This document shows, one piece after another, positions 43,152 through 51,414 of a stretch of 64,000 bases of DNA. The DNA is from Tupaia tana (lineage: Eukaryota > Chordata > Mammalia > Scandentia > Tupaiidae): contig JAKSZU010000011.1 in the NCBI GenBank assembly GCA_026018925.1, positions 42,956,141 to 43,020,140 of the forward strand, in the 5' to 3' direction. The first letter of the stretch is position 1. Each line of letters begins with the position of its first letter. The translations under genes were made by a program, and so were the position numbers. Under the pieces are notes generated by a model, which saw only the letters and a list, made by a program, of their open reading frames with translations, did not search any database and was not told the DNA's origin.

Positions 43152-46100
43152 AATCTTTATTAATTTGTTTGTTTGCCATTTCAAGGCTTTAAGGGAACTA
43201 GGATGAAAATCCCCTTGGATGAGTTGACTTTATTTTTTTTGCCAAAGCACATGTGTACTCACTGGAGACAGACAGAAAAGAGGGAAGTGAGAGACACCGC
43301 CCATGGGGCATGGTCACACAGCAACCCATTATCCTCTTTTTGTCCCTCCCTTCAGGATTTTGAGCTCACATGCACACGTGCCTGGAATGTTTTTCAAGCC
43401 ATCAGCTCTGGGACTCCAATCAAGCAGTAGGCCTGATGGGATCCAGTCATCTTCACTACCAAACCACATACTGGCTTGATGAGTTGCCTTTACAAATCTT
43501 AATTTTGGGGGCTGGCAGGTGTGGTGGTTTAGGGCACTGAACTCTCACATGGCCGACCGTAGTTCGAATCCTGGACCTGGCGGCTTGCTTTCTCACATTC
43601 CCTCTATCTTTCTGTCCCTCTCTGGTCAAATTACAAAAATAAATAAAATAAATAATAACATTAAATAAAATAATTTTTAAACCTTATTTATTTATTTATT
43701 TATTTATTTTTAGAGAGATTTTTGCTATAGGGCGAGTGGACTCACGAGAGAGACAGAAAGTGAGAAATTACTCTTCAGGTGGGATGGCCACACCACAATC
43801 CCTTCATTCTCCTCTCAGATTTTGGGCACACACACACATGCGCCTGACATCAGTTGTAAGCCACTGGGTCTGGGACTCAAACTGTGGTTGACTACATGGG
43901 AATTCAACAACATAACCACAACTCCAGTGGCTGGTCCTATTTTTTTTAATGGACAAAATAGAAAACACACCAGTGTGACTGCAAGTGTTAGAAACTGCGA
44001 ATGCTTCTGTGTGATCAGTGCTGACCATCCACAATCTTCAACACGCAGTTCCTTAGGTGCCAGGGCATACTCAGGGCCCGGGCTTGGAGAAGTTCTCAAG
44101 AGAGACTTTTGAGGACGATGAGAACCCAGGGGAGGCACTGGCGTATGCCCCCCACCTTTGGATAGGAGTTGAGCTGGGGTAGGAGATGTGAGCTAACTGC
44201 CTAAGATGATGCGTATGGAGACTCAGAGAGGGCGGGGACTCTGCGTGGAGGAGTTCAGCTCTAAATTTGCGGTGCCAAAGGCACAGGGAGCTAAACAAAT
44301 CTCCCAGCCCCGTGAGAGTCCTGGGTCACGCCTCCTTCAGGGATCTAGAAAGTGGGGGAGGAAGGGCCTGGCACGCGCAGGAAACTGTAAGCTCCGGGCC
44401 AAGCGCCCAGAGTTCCGACCAGGGCGCCACCGCTTACTAACTGCGGGAACCCGGTCTGCTGCCTGAGAAGTCTGGGAGCTTCCGTTTCCTTACCTGTAAG
44501 CCGATGAGAACTAAATTTACCTCTCTGGGACCTTATAAGGGTTAAATAACGCAAGTGAAAGTGTCCAGAGCACATGGTAGGCGCTGAAAACTCCCTATCT
44601 CTTCCCTCTGGGAAAAAGCGGAGCATAAGAACCAGGCCCGGCTGGTACAGCGGGGTGGGGGCCCCGCCCTCCCCGGCCGCTGCCACCCACGTCCCACCCC
44701 AGCCGGCCGCTCGCGCCCGCCCATTTGCTGCGCTCGCTGCATCCCTATTAGGCGCATTAGCCAGCCCGAAGGCTCCGGTTACAGACGTCTGAATGACAAA
44801 GTGCCTCCATTACCGGCGCGGCCGGCCAGTCGACCCGCCGGGACGCGCTCTGGTTTCAGTACTCTCTCGCCGCGGCCCAGGAAGAAACTCCGACCGCCGC
44901 GGTGCGCAGAGCTGGCCCCAGAGCAGCCCCGGGTCCAGGCGGCGGCGAGAGCCGCAGGGGCTGCAGGCGGCAGATTCCGGGCAGGATCCACCTTCTTGGG
45001 CCCAGGCCCTCCACGCCCAGCTCCCCTCCCTCCTCGCCGCTTCTCTACGCGCGGACACTCATTCCTGCCCAGATCCAGGTCTCACGCTCTCCACCCTCCA
45101 GGATGGGTTCTTCTGGCCGCCCCAGTCTTCTCCGCGCCCTCCTGTCCGCCCCCACCCCACGACTACCCCGCGCGTTAGTCAGCAATCGTGCCAGCCGTCA
45201 GCCCCAAATTCCCGGACCAAGCCACAGGTACCGTCAGCTCCGGCCTCCATATTCCACTGCTGGCCTGAGTGTCCACCCGCCGCCGCCAGGAAACGCAGCT
45301 CTGAACCCAGCTGGGACTCCTGGCTGTCCCCTGAAGAGGGGACAGGGAGAGTACCGAGCTGGGAATCAGGTGAGGGGGAGTCTAGCTATGCCGCTGGCCC
45401 AGCCTGCTTGTGGGATCTTTGCCAAGTCGTTTAAACTCTCAGAGCCTCGGTCTCTTTATCCGTAAAATGGGGGCTGGGGGGCGCGATGCGCAGATGAAAG
45501 ATGACGATGGCGGGGAATGCGTATGCCTCCTTCATGGTCAAACCTTCCAGAGCTTTCAGCTCATGGCCACACACCAGGCCACATCTCCTGAAAATCTTGT
45601 CAAAGCTACCGGGAAGACTCCGGTGCTCACGAGGAGGAGGACCCGTCCATCCCAGCCCACTCGGTGCCTTCCGACACACCACGCGGAATTCGAGACATCG
45701 GAGCGCCCCCATCTCAGTAGGTGCCCAGCGGCTGCCACCGAACGACTGGCGGAGTGCGGGCGGGGTCCGGGCGGGAGCCGCGGGAGCTGCGGGTCGGGCG
45801 CTCGGGTCGCGTAACTTAATTCCGGGACGCGCGCAGCCCCAGGCGCGCTCGCAAGTGCGGCTGGCAATCCCCTATCCGCGGCGCCCCCTGTGGGCCGCCT
45901 CGGGTCTGCGCAGACCAGACCTGCGCGCTGCCCAGACGGTCCCCGCCTTGCGCGTCCCGGAGCACCGCACCCCGAGACAGAGTCTCCGCCAGGCGGGGTC
46001 GGGGGACTCCCTTTCAATCCCTTCTCGCCCGCCGCGCTCTTCAAACCGCGAGGATGCGCGCGTCGGAAGGGGCCTCCAGCCACAGGGAGTGGGGAAAGCC

Positions 46101-47042
46101 GGTTCGTCCCGGCCAGGCAGGCGCTCCCCCGCAGTCCTGGAGCCCCCGCTGCAATTCCCGAACTAGGCGAGGTCGCGAGTCAGAGTGCGGGACAGGCGTG
46201 GGAACCGTCTGTGCCTCGGCGCTCCCTTCTTGTCCCACCGTCCCTCGCGGGCAGGCGGGGCCCTGACCCCCTGAGAGTAGGCACCCCTTCTCTGTCCGCT
46301 CTTCTCTGGCGTCCATTTCTCTCGCCGTCGTCCCTCTTCTGCTCTCCCTCGCCCATTTCTTGTTCTTCAATTGCTCTCGCTCCCCGAACCGCTCCTCCAA
46401 CGCCCCTCCCCCTCATTGTCTGGCCGGTCCCCATTGTCCAGGCCCTGTCCCCTCTGCCTCCGGTCCCTCCAGCCTCCTCCCCTATTGTTCCATCCCCTGG
46501 TCTCCAGCTCCCTGCCCCAGCCCTGTTCGCCCCGCACATCTCTAGTCCCCGTCCCATTCCCCCTCCTTATCTCGCCCGGGTTCCGTCCCACGACTCTCCA
46601 GAGATGCTGAGGAGGAAAGTCTCCGGAGCCCGGCATTCAAGTGCCCTTTTTCAAAGAACCCCGGCATCCGAGAGTCCCTTGACCTTCCTCCTGGGAGACC
46701 CCTCCCTGCTCCCCCACACTGTGCCCCGCGGTACCGAGGATCGGCATCCGAGCGCCTGTCTGGCCCGCATCCCTGCCCGGGACTTAGAGTCGCCTCTGCG
46801 CTCGGAGAACCCCAGGCGCTCCCCGGCGGATCCCGGCATCGGAGCTCCTCTCCCGACACGCACCCCGGACATCGGGGACCCCCAACGCTCCATTCTGCTT
46901 CCTGGGTGGCGGCGCCTCGGTTCCCCTCGGGGTTGCGATCCCGGGAAAGCGAGAGGGTTCCCCTCCGGCCAGCACTCACCCCCAGGAGCAGCAGCAGCAG
47001 GCGCGGCCCGTCCATGGCTCGGCTGGCGGCACCTGCCCCCAT
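28859..47042 (-). CDS. NGFR: NGFR, p75 neurotrophin receptor (six coding exons)
   Basis: Type I plasma-membrane receptor of the TNF-receptor superfamily. It binds neurotrophins and proneurotrophins, partners Trk receptors, sortilin and the Nogo receptor complex, and signals through a death domain that has no enzymatic activity. Coding parts on the minus strand: 46980-47042, 40046-40187, 35536-35895, 31744-31996, 29792-29952 and 28859-29160, total 1281 nt, 426 residues plus stop. Every junction is GT-AG and the phases (0,1,1,2,1) join without a frame break. Residues about 1-27 are the signal peptide, 31-188 four cysteine-rich domains, 190-249 a Ser/Thr/Pro-rich stalk, 250-271 the membrane helix with Cys255, about 343-421 the death domain, and the C-terminus is SPV. 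The human protein as I recall it has 427 residues; the one-residue difference is a shorter Leu run in the signal peptide. I see no stop or frameshift, so this looks like the functional gene. Exon borders come from splice sites and family recall, not transcript data. Confidence 0.97.
29161..29791 (-). other. NGFR: NGFR intron 5, with AT-rich TAATTA cluster
   Basis: 631 bp, GT-AG. No SINE is present. Between 29490 and 29600 the sequence holds several TAATTA/CTAATTAG-type motifs in otherwise GC-rich surroundings, a pattern seen in homeodomain-bound elements. Function is inference only. Confidence 0.6.
29792..29952 (-). CDS. NGFR: NGFR coding exon 5: cytoplasmic juxtamembrane region
   Basis: 161 nt encoding RWNSCKQNKQGVNSRPVNQ through TQTASGQ. 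WNSC contains the juxtamembrane cysteine that is palmitoylated in rat p75. The segment is flexible and Ser/Pro/Gln-rich and links the membrane to the death domain. Acceptor CTCCAG, donor GTGAGT. Intron 5, which follows, is short (631 bp). Confidence 0.94.
30620..30842 (-). repeat. SINE type D, reversed, in NGFR intron 4
   Basis: TTGCTATAGGGCACAGGCAC, GGGATTTTGGGCACAC, CTGAGACTTGAAACATGC, head CCACTGACTGGC. Confidence 0.78.
30852..31040 (-). repeat. SINE type B, reversed, in NGFR intron 4
   Basis: Tail expanded into ATT/ATC units (about 30880-30920), then TTTTGACCAGAGAAAG, GGACTTGAACCACAG and CCACTTGCCAGCCC. Confidence 0.85.
31138..31370 (+). repeat. SINE type B in NGFR intron 4
   Basis: CGGCCAGCAGGTGGCATGG head, CAGTTCGAGTCCCAGACC, long CT tract with a TG interruption, GGTCAAATTAAAATAAATG tail. 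Confidence 0.88.
31744..31996 (-). CDS. NGFR: NGFR coding exon 4: stalk and transmembrane helix
   Basis: 253 nt. After EIPGRWITRS comes a Ser/Thr/Pro/Glu-rich stalk, the region O-glycosylated and shed by metalloproteases in characterised orthologues. Next are the juxtamembrane GTTDN and the helix LIPVYCSILAAVVVGLVAYI. The Cys in VYC and the small-residue AxxxG pattern are the known dimer-forming elements of the p75 helix, which is also the gamma-secretase substrate region. The exon ends FK plus two bases of Arg before GTGAGA. Confidence 0.95.
31997..35535 (-). other. NGFR: NGFR intron 3, mostly unique
   Basis: 3.54 kb, GT-AG. Only a MIR relic (about 32195-32345) is recognised. The rest is unique, moderately GC-rich sequence. 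The open frames in it (for example 33529-34311 on the minus strand) lack homology that I recognise, begin at arbitrary codons and are not bounded by splice sites that I can support. Confidence 0.85.
32195..32345 (+). repeat. MIR relic in NGFR intron 3
   Basis: GACCTCAATTTCCCCACC and TATAGAATGGGGATATTG match the MIR core. Confidence 0.6.
35536..35895 (-). CDS. NGFR: NGFR coding exon 3: cysteine-rich domains 2-4
   Basis: 360 nt encoding SVTFSDVVSATEPC through RWADAECE. It carries the regular cysteine spacing of TNFR repeats 2 to 4, the neurotrophin-contacting part of the receptor. The acceptor is CTACAG and the donor GTGAGG, both phase 1. The exon is markedly GC- and CpG-rich, so an unrelated frame on the same strand (35532-35858) also stays open as an artefact. 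Residues 115-117 read Asn-Glu-Thr, an additional N-glycosylation sequon where I recall Asp-Glu-Thr in human. Confidence 0.96.
36606..36795 (-). repeat. SINE type B, reversed, in NGFR intron 2
   Basis: TAATTTGCTGTAGGGCACAT (a type D-like tail) joined to AGCTGCCAAGTGCAGGACTC and GTGGGAGTCCAGCGC; a mosaic of the two tails. Confidence 0.8.
37121..37390 (+). repeat. SINE type D with (AAT)n tail, NGFR intron 2
   Basis: GGACCAGCAGGTGACATGAT head, B-box region shortened (GCCACAGGTCCTGGACC), body CCCAGAATCCCAGGAGG, tail CCCTTATAGCAAAATTC, then AAT repeats at 37355-37388. Confidence 0.82.
37590..37770 (+). repeat. MIR relic in NGFR intron 2
   Basis: CACTTAGTGGTGTGATTCTG, AAAACAGGAATAATACC, GGTTGTGGTGAGGAATAAAT and AAGCACTTGACCCAG form a nearly complete MIR order. 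Confidence 0.78.
38558..39070. mobile_element. Non-autonomous hAT-like DNA transposon
   Basis: 513 bp with imperfect inverted ends: left CAGCAGTCTCCAACC, right, when reversed, CACAGGTTCCCCAACC. The 8-bp direct repeats GGTTATAG (38550-38557) and GGTTACAG (39071-39078) give the 8-bp duplication typical of hAT transposons. The interior (GGGACTGGTTTTGTGGAAGA, CTCAGCTCCACCTCAG) matches a widespread fossil element of placental genomes as I remember it. No transposase frame. It lies in NGFR intron 2. Confidence 0.82.
39979..39993. repeat. Poly-C run (G15 in the NGFR sense strand)
   Basis: Fifteen consecutive C, about 52-66 nt downstream of the exon 2 donor in the sense direction. Likely length-variable. 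Confidence 0.95.
40046..40187 (-). CDS. NGFR: NGFR coding exon 2: end of signal peptide and first cysteine-rich domain
   Basis: Begins after a CAG acceptor with LSLGGAKEPC, so signal cleavage is expected before the Lys of KEPC, as in the human mature protein. It continues through CRD1 and the start of CRD2, and contains the sequon NQT at residue 59, matching the known human N-glycosylation site. The exon ends with one base of a Ser codon before a GTGAGT donor (phase 1). Length is 142 nt. Confidence 0.95.
40680..40800 (+). repeat. MIR relic in NGFR intron 1
   Basis: GAGCCTTGGGTTCGAATCC and CTCCCCTCTCTGAGTCCTC match the 5' part of MIR. Confidence 0.55.
41540..41810 (+). repeat. L2-like relic in NGFR intron 1
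   Basis: TTAAATGTAACTTCCTCAAG and CCCAGTGCCCAGCACAAAAC with GGCACACAGTAGGGACCC match the L2 3' end wording. Confidence 0.6.
42340..42440 (+). repeat. MIR relic
   Basis: CTGTGCCTCAGTTTCCTCAT followed by AGGGTTGCTGTGAG. Confidence 0.65.
42705..42895 (+). repeat. MIR relic
   Basis: GTCTGCCACTTAACAGG, AACCTTCAGTCTCCCCACC and the terminal TCAATAAATGCTAGTT. Confidence 0.65.
43119..43149. repeat. Poly-T run
   Basis: About 30 T in NGFR intron 1, not attached to a recognisable SINE body on either side. Confidence 0.85.
43229..43477 (-). repeat. SINE type C, reversed, NGFR intron 1
   Basis: GCCAAAGCACATGTGTACTC, GGATTTTGAGCTCACATGC, GCCATCAGCTCTGGGACTC. Near-duplicates GATGAGTTGACT (43218) and GATGAGTTGCCT (43478) flank it. 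Confidence 0.8.
43507..43680 (+). repeat. SINE type B, NGFR intron 1
   Basis: GGGGGCTGGCAGGTGTGGTG head, GTAGTTCGAATCCTGGACC, CTGGTCAAATTACAAAAATA tail. Tail-to-tail with the next element. Confidence 0.87.
43685..43938 (-). repeat. SINE type A, older copy, reversed, NGFR intron 1
   Basis: TATTTATTTATTTTTAGAGA, TTTTTGCTATAGGGCGAG, GGGACTCAAACTGTGG, head CCAGTGGCTGGTCC. Confidence 0.83.
44420..44600 (+). repeat. MIR relic at the CpG-island edge
   Basis: CGCTTACTAACTGCGGGAAC, CTTCCGTTTCCTTACCTG, AGGGTTAAATAACGC, GAGCACATGGTAGGCGCTG: a nearly full-length MIR. Confidence 0.78.
45370..45480 (+). repeat. MIR relic inside the CpG island
   Basis: GGGATCTTTGCCAAGTCG, TTTAAACTCTCAGAGCCTC, TTTATCCGTAAAATGGGG. 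Confidence 0.7.
46980..47042 (-). CDS. NGFR: NGFR coding exon 1: signal peptide
   Basis: 21 codons reading MGAGAASRAMDGPRL followed by a Leu run and Gly. The ATG at 47042-47040 is chosen because the human protein begins MGAGATGRAMDG. A second in-frame ATG at 47015-47013 (MDGPRL) would give a shorter but still hydrophobic leader. Context of the first ATG is good (G at -3 and +4). The exon ends GGG followed by a GTGAGT donor, so the intron is phase 0. Six consecutive Leu occur here where I recall seven in human. Confidence 0.93.
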
Positions 47043-47150
47043 CGCCCGCCTCCCGCGGCAGCACTCGGTTTCCAGTTAGGTCCGCTCTGCGGACGGATAG
47101 GGCTGCGCTGCGCTGCGCTCCAGCGCCCGCCCGCCGGAGCTGGCCAAGGC
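47043..47150 (-). other. NGFR: NGFR 5' untranslated region (approximate)
   Basis: GC-rich leader directly upstream of the first ATG. Three tandem GCGCA-type units (47101-47120 on the plus strand as repeated tgcgc) are also present in the human NGFR leader as I recall it, which supports this as exon 1. The 5' limit is an estimate, since no transcript data are available and the promoter has no TATA box to fix it. Confidence 0.6.
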
Positions 47151-47480
47151 TAGGCTCGCTCTGGCTGCGGGCGGGCGGGGCCGGGTGAAGCCAGTGCGGC
47201 GGCCACGCCTCCTCCCCGCCCAGCCCGCCCACCCCCGGAACCGCGCCCGCCCGCCCCGCAGCCTCGGGAGGAGAGCGAAGGGAGAGGGAGGGCATGCGGG
47301 TGCGGCGTCCGCGCGCCCTGATGCCGCTTCTCCGCGTCCCGACCCTCGGAGCCGCTCACCCACCCCGCGCCACTACCCACTGTCCGGGCTGCGCCGCTGC
47401 GCGTCGGTCCCGGATGCTGTGGGCCCCGGGGGCCAGGACGTCCCCACTGCGGCTGGGTTCCTCCGGCTGAGGCCCGCCGC
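47151..47480 (-). promoter_or_regulatory. NGFR core promoter, TATA-less, GC boxes
   Basis: Immediately upstream of the NGFR leader. It contains a GGGCGGGGC box (47173-47181) and further CCCGCCC and CCGCCCCGC boxes at about 47213-47260, with many CpGs and no TATA box at the expected distance. The human and rat NGFR promoters are known to be TATA-less and Sp1-type. The exact start site and boundaries are inferred. Confidence 0.65.
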
Positions 47481-47749
47481 AGGGTTCACTCTCTGGCCCA
47501 TCTTCCTCCGCCTCTAGCTTCAGATGTTCCCGGTCCTCGCTTCCTACCAGCGGTCATCAGCAAAAGTGCCCGCTGCCCTCTCCGCCCTTGATCGCAGGTC
47601 CCTTCCCTACCCATTCCCTCTCTTCCCTTTCCCAGGGCGGGATCTCTGGGCGAAGTCCTAGGGGGAAGGGACGCTGTCCATGGCCAGACATTGTGCCCTG
47701 GAGACATTAGGCAGAGTCTAGGCCGACCTCATTTGAATTTTCAAATGAT

Positions 47750-48060
47750 GGGTTTGAAGGGGTCACAGGTGTGCACACACCCTCCAGCTCACCTATATTT
47801 GTGCTCTGCACTCGCATATACCTGCACTAGCCTCATGCGCTTGTGTAAATCGTGCATGCCCTAGGTGTGCACATCCACAAGCATGCACACATGTGATTGT
47901 GGCATTTAAACACGCATACCTACACATCCACACGTGAACACATGCAGTGATATGGCCACAACCCTCACACAAGCATGTGCAATCACGCAGGCATACACAC
48001 ATTCATGGGTACACACACACACACACACACACCCATACACAAACTCACAGATACATCCTC
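47750..48060. repeat. Imperfect CA-rich tract
   Basis: Scattered CACACA/CATGCA units with a purer (CA)n at 48010-48032. It lies about 0.6-0.9 kb upstream of the NGFR promoter. Confidence 0.75.
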
Positions 48061-48456
48061 AAGGATATAGACTTCACTAGACAGAGTGTTCCCATGGACT
48101 TGGGAGTTCCTGCAGACAGGACTGGAGCCTGGTTTCTTACTGAAGGTTTCCAGTAAAGCTCCGTAAAAGGAACACATGGACAGGTGGTTGAATAGCCTCA
48201 CATCTATGCACCCCTCCATGTACTTTGTAGGGATTCAGGGACCACAGTCACCATGCCCTAGAAATCTTGGCAGGTCCAAATCAAAGGCCCCACCAGCCCA
48301 GGGCGTGTGCCACCCCACCACCATGCCTACTTTCCCCACCCTTTTCTATTTCCCAGACATGAAGGCTCTGGGGGCACAGAGCTACAGGGGACAAGTCTCC
48401 GAAGCCCATCCCAGCACCCAGATCTTGGCTATGCCTGGACCTCAGTTTCCTCTCTG

Positions 48457-48500
48457 AAAAAAACAAACAAACAAACAAACAAAAACAAACAAACAAAAAA
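48457..48500. repeat. (AAAC)n microsatellite
   Basis: AAAC units directly after CTCAGTTTCCTCTCTGAAAA, which looks like a MIR fragment. Confidence 0.9.
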
Positions 48501-48939
48501 TAACCATGGTACTAGCTTCGCAAATTATAGGAACATGGGGGAAATTAAGAGCCCTTGAGAAGAGGGCATGCCAGCAGTTTATAGGTGATTTCCTTGGTCA
48601 GCGGAAGCTAATTCATTCATTCTAGGGGCGGGGAATCTATCCTGTGAATTTCTTTGGGACAGCCCTGGAAAAGGACAGAAGACACCATTGGGCCTCTGAG
48701 CATTAATGCTCAAAAATGAGCCTCTACTTTCTTGTCTGCGCAGAAGCAGCCAGGCAGCCGCAGAATCTCCTGAGGATTCACTATTCCCCCCACACAGCCT
48801 CCCACCTCCCGACAAGGACAGCCTCCAAGATGCCTCCTCCTTGCACTGCTCTATGGACCTGCCTTCCTCTCAGCTGAATTCATGGAAGACAGGAAGGGGC
48901 AATGTCAGTGCTAACAGCAGCCTCGAGCTGCTTACTACC

Positions 48940-49140
48940 AAGGGTATCGACAGTGTGGCATTAATTTAAATACTTCTGTTATTAATTTATGATCCCAGTT
49001 ACTATTATTGCCAACGTTATCCATCTCAACACAATTTAATACGACCCACACTACCATGGCTGGGCCTGGGTTATTAATAATTTCCATGGTCTTGATCATT
49101 TAAGCTTTACTCGAACAATTGCAAACAGCCATTGTTACTA
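48940..49140. promoter_or_regulatory. AT-rich island with ATTAAT motifs, candidate regulatory element
   Basis: GGCATTAATTTAAAT, CTGTTATTAATTTATG and GGTTATTAATAATTTCC occur within 200 bp of otherwise mixed sequence, about 2 kb upstream of the promoter. No repeat family recognised. Regulatory role is inference. Confidence 0.3.
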
Positions 49141-49204
49141 TTATTAGCAGTATTTCTATGATTAAGCCCAAGCACAAGACCTCGATGGAAAGCTGAGTGC
49201 TAGT

Positions 49205-49400
49205 GGCTGCAGAGTGTAGAGGAAAGGGCACTGGATGGGGGTCAGACGGGCCTGGGAAGGAACGCCTCCCTCCTCCCCCACCGAGGCTCCTGTGTGGTCC
49301 TTGGTGGGTTACATCACTTCCCTTGGTCTCAGTTTTCCCATCTATAAAATGGACATTTTGAAGAAGTGGGTGAGGATAAAATGAGGCAATGTGTTCATCA
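49205..49400 (+). repeat. MIR relic
   Basis: AGGAAAGGGCACTGGATGG, CTTGGTCTCAGTTTTCCC, ATCTATAAAATGGACATT. Confidence 0.72.
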
Positions 49401-49461
49401 CAGAAGGGACTCAACTTTTTCTATTCATTCCACATATATGTTTGTGGTCTTGTTTTATTTG

Positions 49462-49716
49462 GTTTTGTTTTGGTTTTGTCATAGGGTTTGTGCTTATCAG
49501 ACACAGAGAGAGGGAAAGTGAGAATCATCTCTCAGTGAGATCCCCCCCAGGGATAGCCATGCCACAGTCTTTCTACTTTATTCTCCTCTTAGGATTTTGG
49601 GCACATGGGCACACACACCCACAGTGTGATTTTCAACCCACTGGGTCCGGGACTCAAACTGCGCAGTTGGCCATGTGGGATCCACTGCCTCAACCTCCAT
49701 GCCCCTGTTGGCCCCC
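49462..49716 (-). repeat. SINE type D, reversed
   Basis: TTTTGTCATAGGGTTTGTGC, GGATTTTGGGCACATGG, GGGTCCGGGACTCAAAC, head CCCCTGTTGGCCCCC. Confidence 0.8.
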
Positions 49717-49924
49717 ATTCAACATGTATTAATTGAGCACTTATTATATGCCACACACGGGCTGGGCACGGGGGATTCGGCAATGAGCTCTCATGGAGCC
49801 GATGTTAGCTATTTGATGTGAAGGGTTATTTATAGCATGATACCTTGGCCATACCATAGGTAACTTAGCTGTGACCAGGATATTTCTTTACTGGGACTGC
49901 CATAACCAAGACCATAACCTCATA

Positions 49925-50285
49925 CTGCAAATCCAGCACCACTGTGACCACCACCATCATGACTGCCACTATGTCCACCATCACCACCACCGCCATCGTC
50001 ACAACCACCTGTAACAAGGCCGGCACCAATATGGCCACCACCATCCACAAGCACCAAGACTATGACCACAGTCACCACCACCATCACAACCATCTCTACT
50101 AGGATCACTATGACCATTGTCACCATGCCACCACCATTGGCATCAATACCAGAACCACCGCAATTAGCACCCCCATGACCACTATGACCACTGTCACCAC
50201 CATCACTGCCGTGGTTACTGTAATACATCAGCATCGCTACCACCTCCATAGTCACCACCACAATGGCCACGGCCATGGCTGCCCC
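49925..50285. repeat. Degenerate CAC/CAT (ACC) trinucleotide tract
   Basis: About 360 bp composed mostly of CAC, CAT, ACC and GCC triplets (ACCACCATC-like). It yields open frames in several phases, including a Gly/Asp/Ser/His-rich minus frame of 118 codons, which is an artefact of the repeat. Confidence 0.88.
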
Positions 50286-50634
50286 TCCCTACCTCCCTAC
50301 TTCTGCACTACAAGCAGCTAATGAGAGCTGGATCTGTCAGTCCATCCTCCTAGGAACAGAATCACAGGCCCACAGAGCCACTGCCTGCCTGAGCCTAACT
50401 CACTGGCCATGATGCCTGGCTCCAAGCATGAGTGTGCTCCAAAAATATCGCTCCCTAGCTCTCCAAGTCACAGTCTCTCCCCAGCCCCCTTGTCCCTAAT
50501 CCTTGGCACTTGTAGCCACAGCCATGGGATGGGACATGGAAGAGGGCTCTTGGGAGCTAACAGCAAGTGGGACCCAACAGGGAGCACCAAGGGGACAGTG
50601 GTTTTCCTGGAAAGTCCCCAAGAATCATCTCCCA

Positions 50635-50900
50635 TGGGACCGGCAGTTAGCGTAATGGCTATGTCGCTGGAATCCCACGTAGTCAACCACGGTTCGCATC
50701 CCGGACCCGGTGGCTTAAAACTCACGCCGGGCGCGTGTGCGTGCGTGCCCAAGATCCCGAGAGGAGAATGGAGGAGAAGGGATTGCGGCGTGGCCATCCC
50801 CCCTGGGGGCGATTTCTCGCTTTCTATCTCTCTGTCTCTCTCTGTCTGTCTGGCGAGCACACGCGCCCTATAGCAAAAACCTCTCCAAAAAAACAAAAAA
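50635..50900 (+). repeat. SINE type A, full length
   Basis: GGGACCGGCAGTTAGCGTAA to AAAAACCTCTCC. Exact duplication AGAATCATCTCCCA at 50621-50634 and 50901-50914. Confidence 0.94.
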
Positions 50901-51234
50901 AGAATCATCTCCCACAATAGAGCTGCACATAGAGAGGACCGTCTCCCCACTGTCCCCTCCCAGGCTTCCTGGACTCACAGCGACTCCAAGGTGAAAGGCG
51001 CAGGATTTCAACACAGACCTGCATGGAGCTGGGAGTGGTAGCAGTGGGTCAAACCTCATCTCCAGGAGTCAAATGGGAAGCACAGCCCCTCCCTTGTTCA
51101 CCTCTCCCCCCCACTGTCACCCTGCCCCTCCAGGAAGGTGCACTCCCTAATCCACACTCCCTGTCCTCCCATTCCACTCCAGCACCCTCACCTGGACCCT
51201 TTGCAAAGCTTGGCTCAGGGAATGGGAGAGGCTG

Positions 51235-51410
51235 TCAATGAGAACTCACGTTTACTGATACCTCCTGTGGGACCGGAGAGCCCCACAGTGGTTCCCCTTA
51301 ATCCCCACTGCAATCCTGTGGAAGAAGTACTGGGGTCACCGTTTTACAATGAAGAGACTGAGGCTTGCAGAGGTGAGGACACTTGCCCAAGGGCCCCCAG
51401 AAGGGACCAT
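51235..51410 (-). repeat. MIR relic
   Basis: CACCGTTTTACAATGAAGAG, ACTGAGGCTTGCAGAGG, GGACACTTGCCCAAGGG in reversed MIR order. Confidence 0.65.
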
Positions 51411-51414
51411 TGGC

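Larger units (their letters stand above)
40188..46979 (-). other. NGFR: NGFR intron 1
   Basis: 6.79 kb, GT-AG. Its 3' half (40.2-43.1 kb) is unique sequence with MIR and L2 relics. SINEs lie at 43229-43477, 43507-43680 and 43685-43938. Its 5' part is within the CpG island. No further exon is supported. Confidence 0.85.
44620..47480. promoter_or_regulatory. CpG island over NGFR promoter, exon 1 and 5' part of intron 1
   Basis: Dense CpG dinucleotides and high G+C extend from about 44.6 to 47.5 kb, in sharp contrast to the flanks. The island includes the promoter, exon 1 and about 2.3 kb of intron 1, as expected for a developmentally regulated gene with a broad island. A MIR relic (about 45370-45480) lies inside it. 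Boundaries are judged by eye; a CpG observed/expected calculation would set them. Confidence 0.8.

Noticed and set aside
49920..50276. 118-codon Gly/Asp/His-rich minus-strand frame
   Set aside because: Produced by the degenerate CAC/CAT tract.
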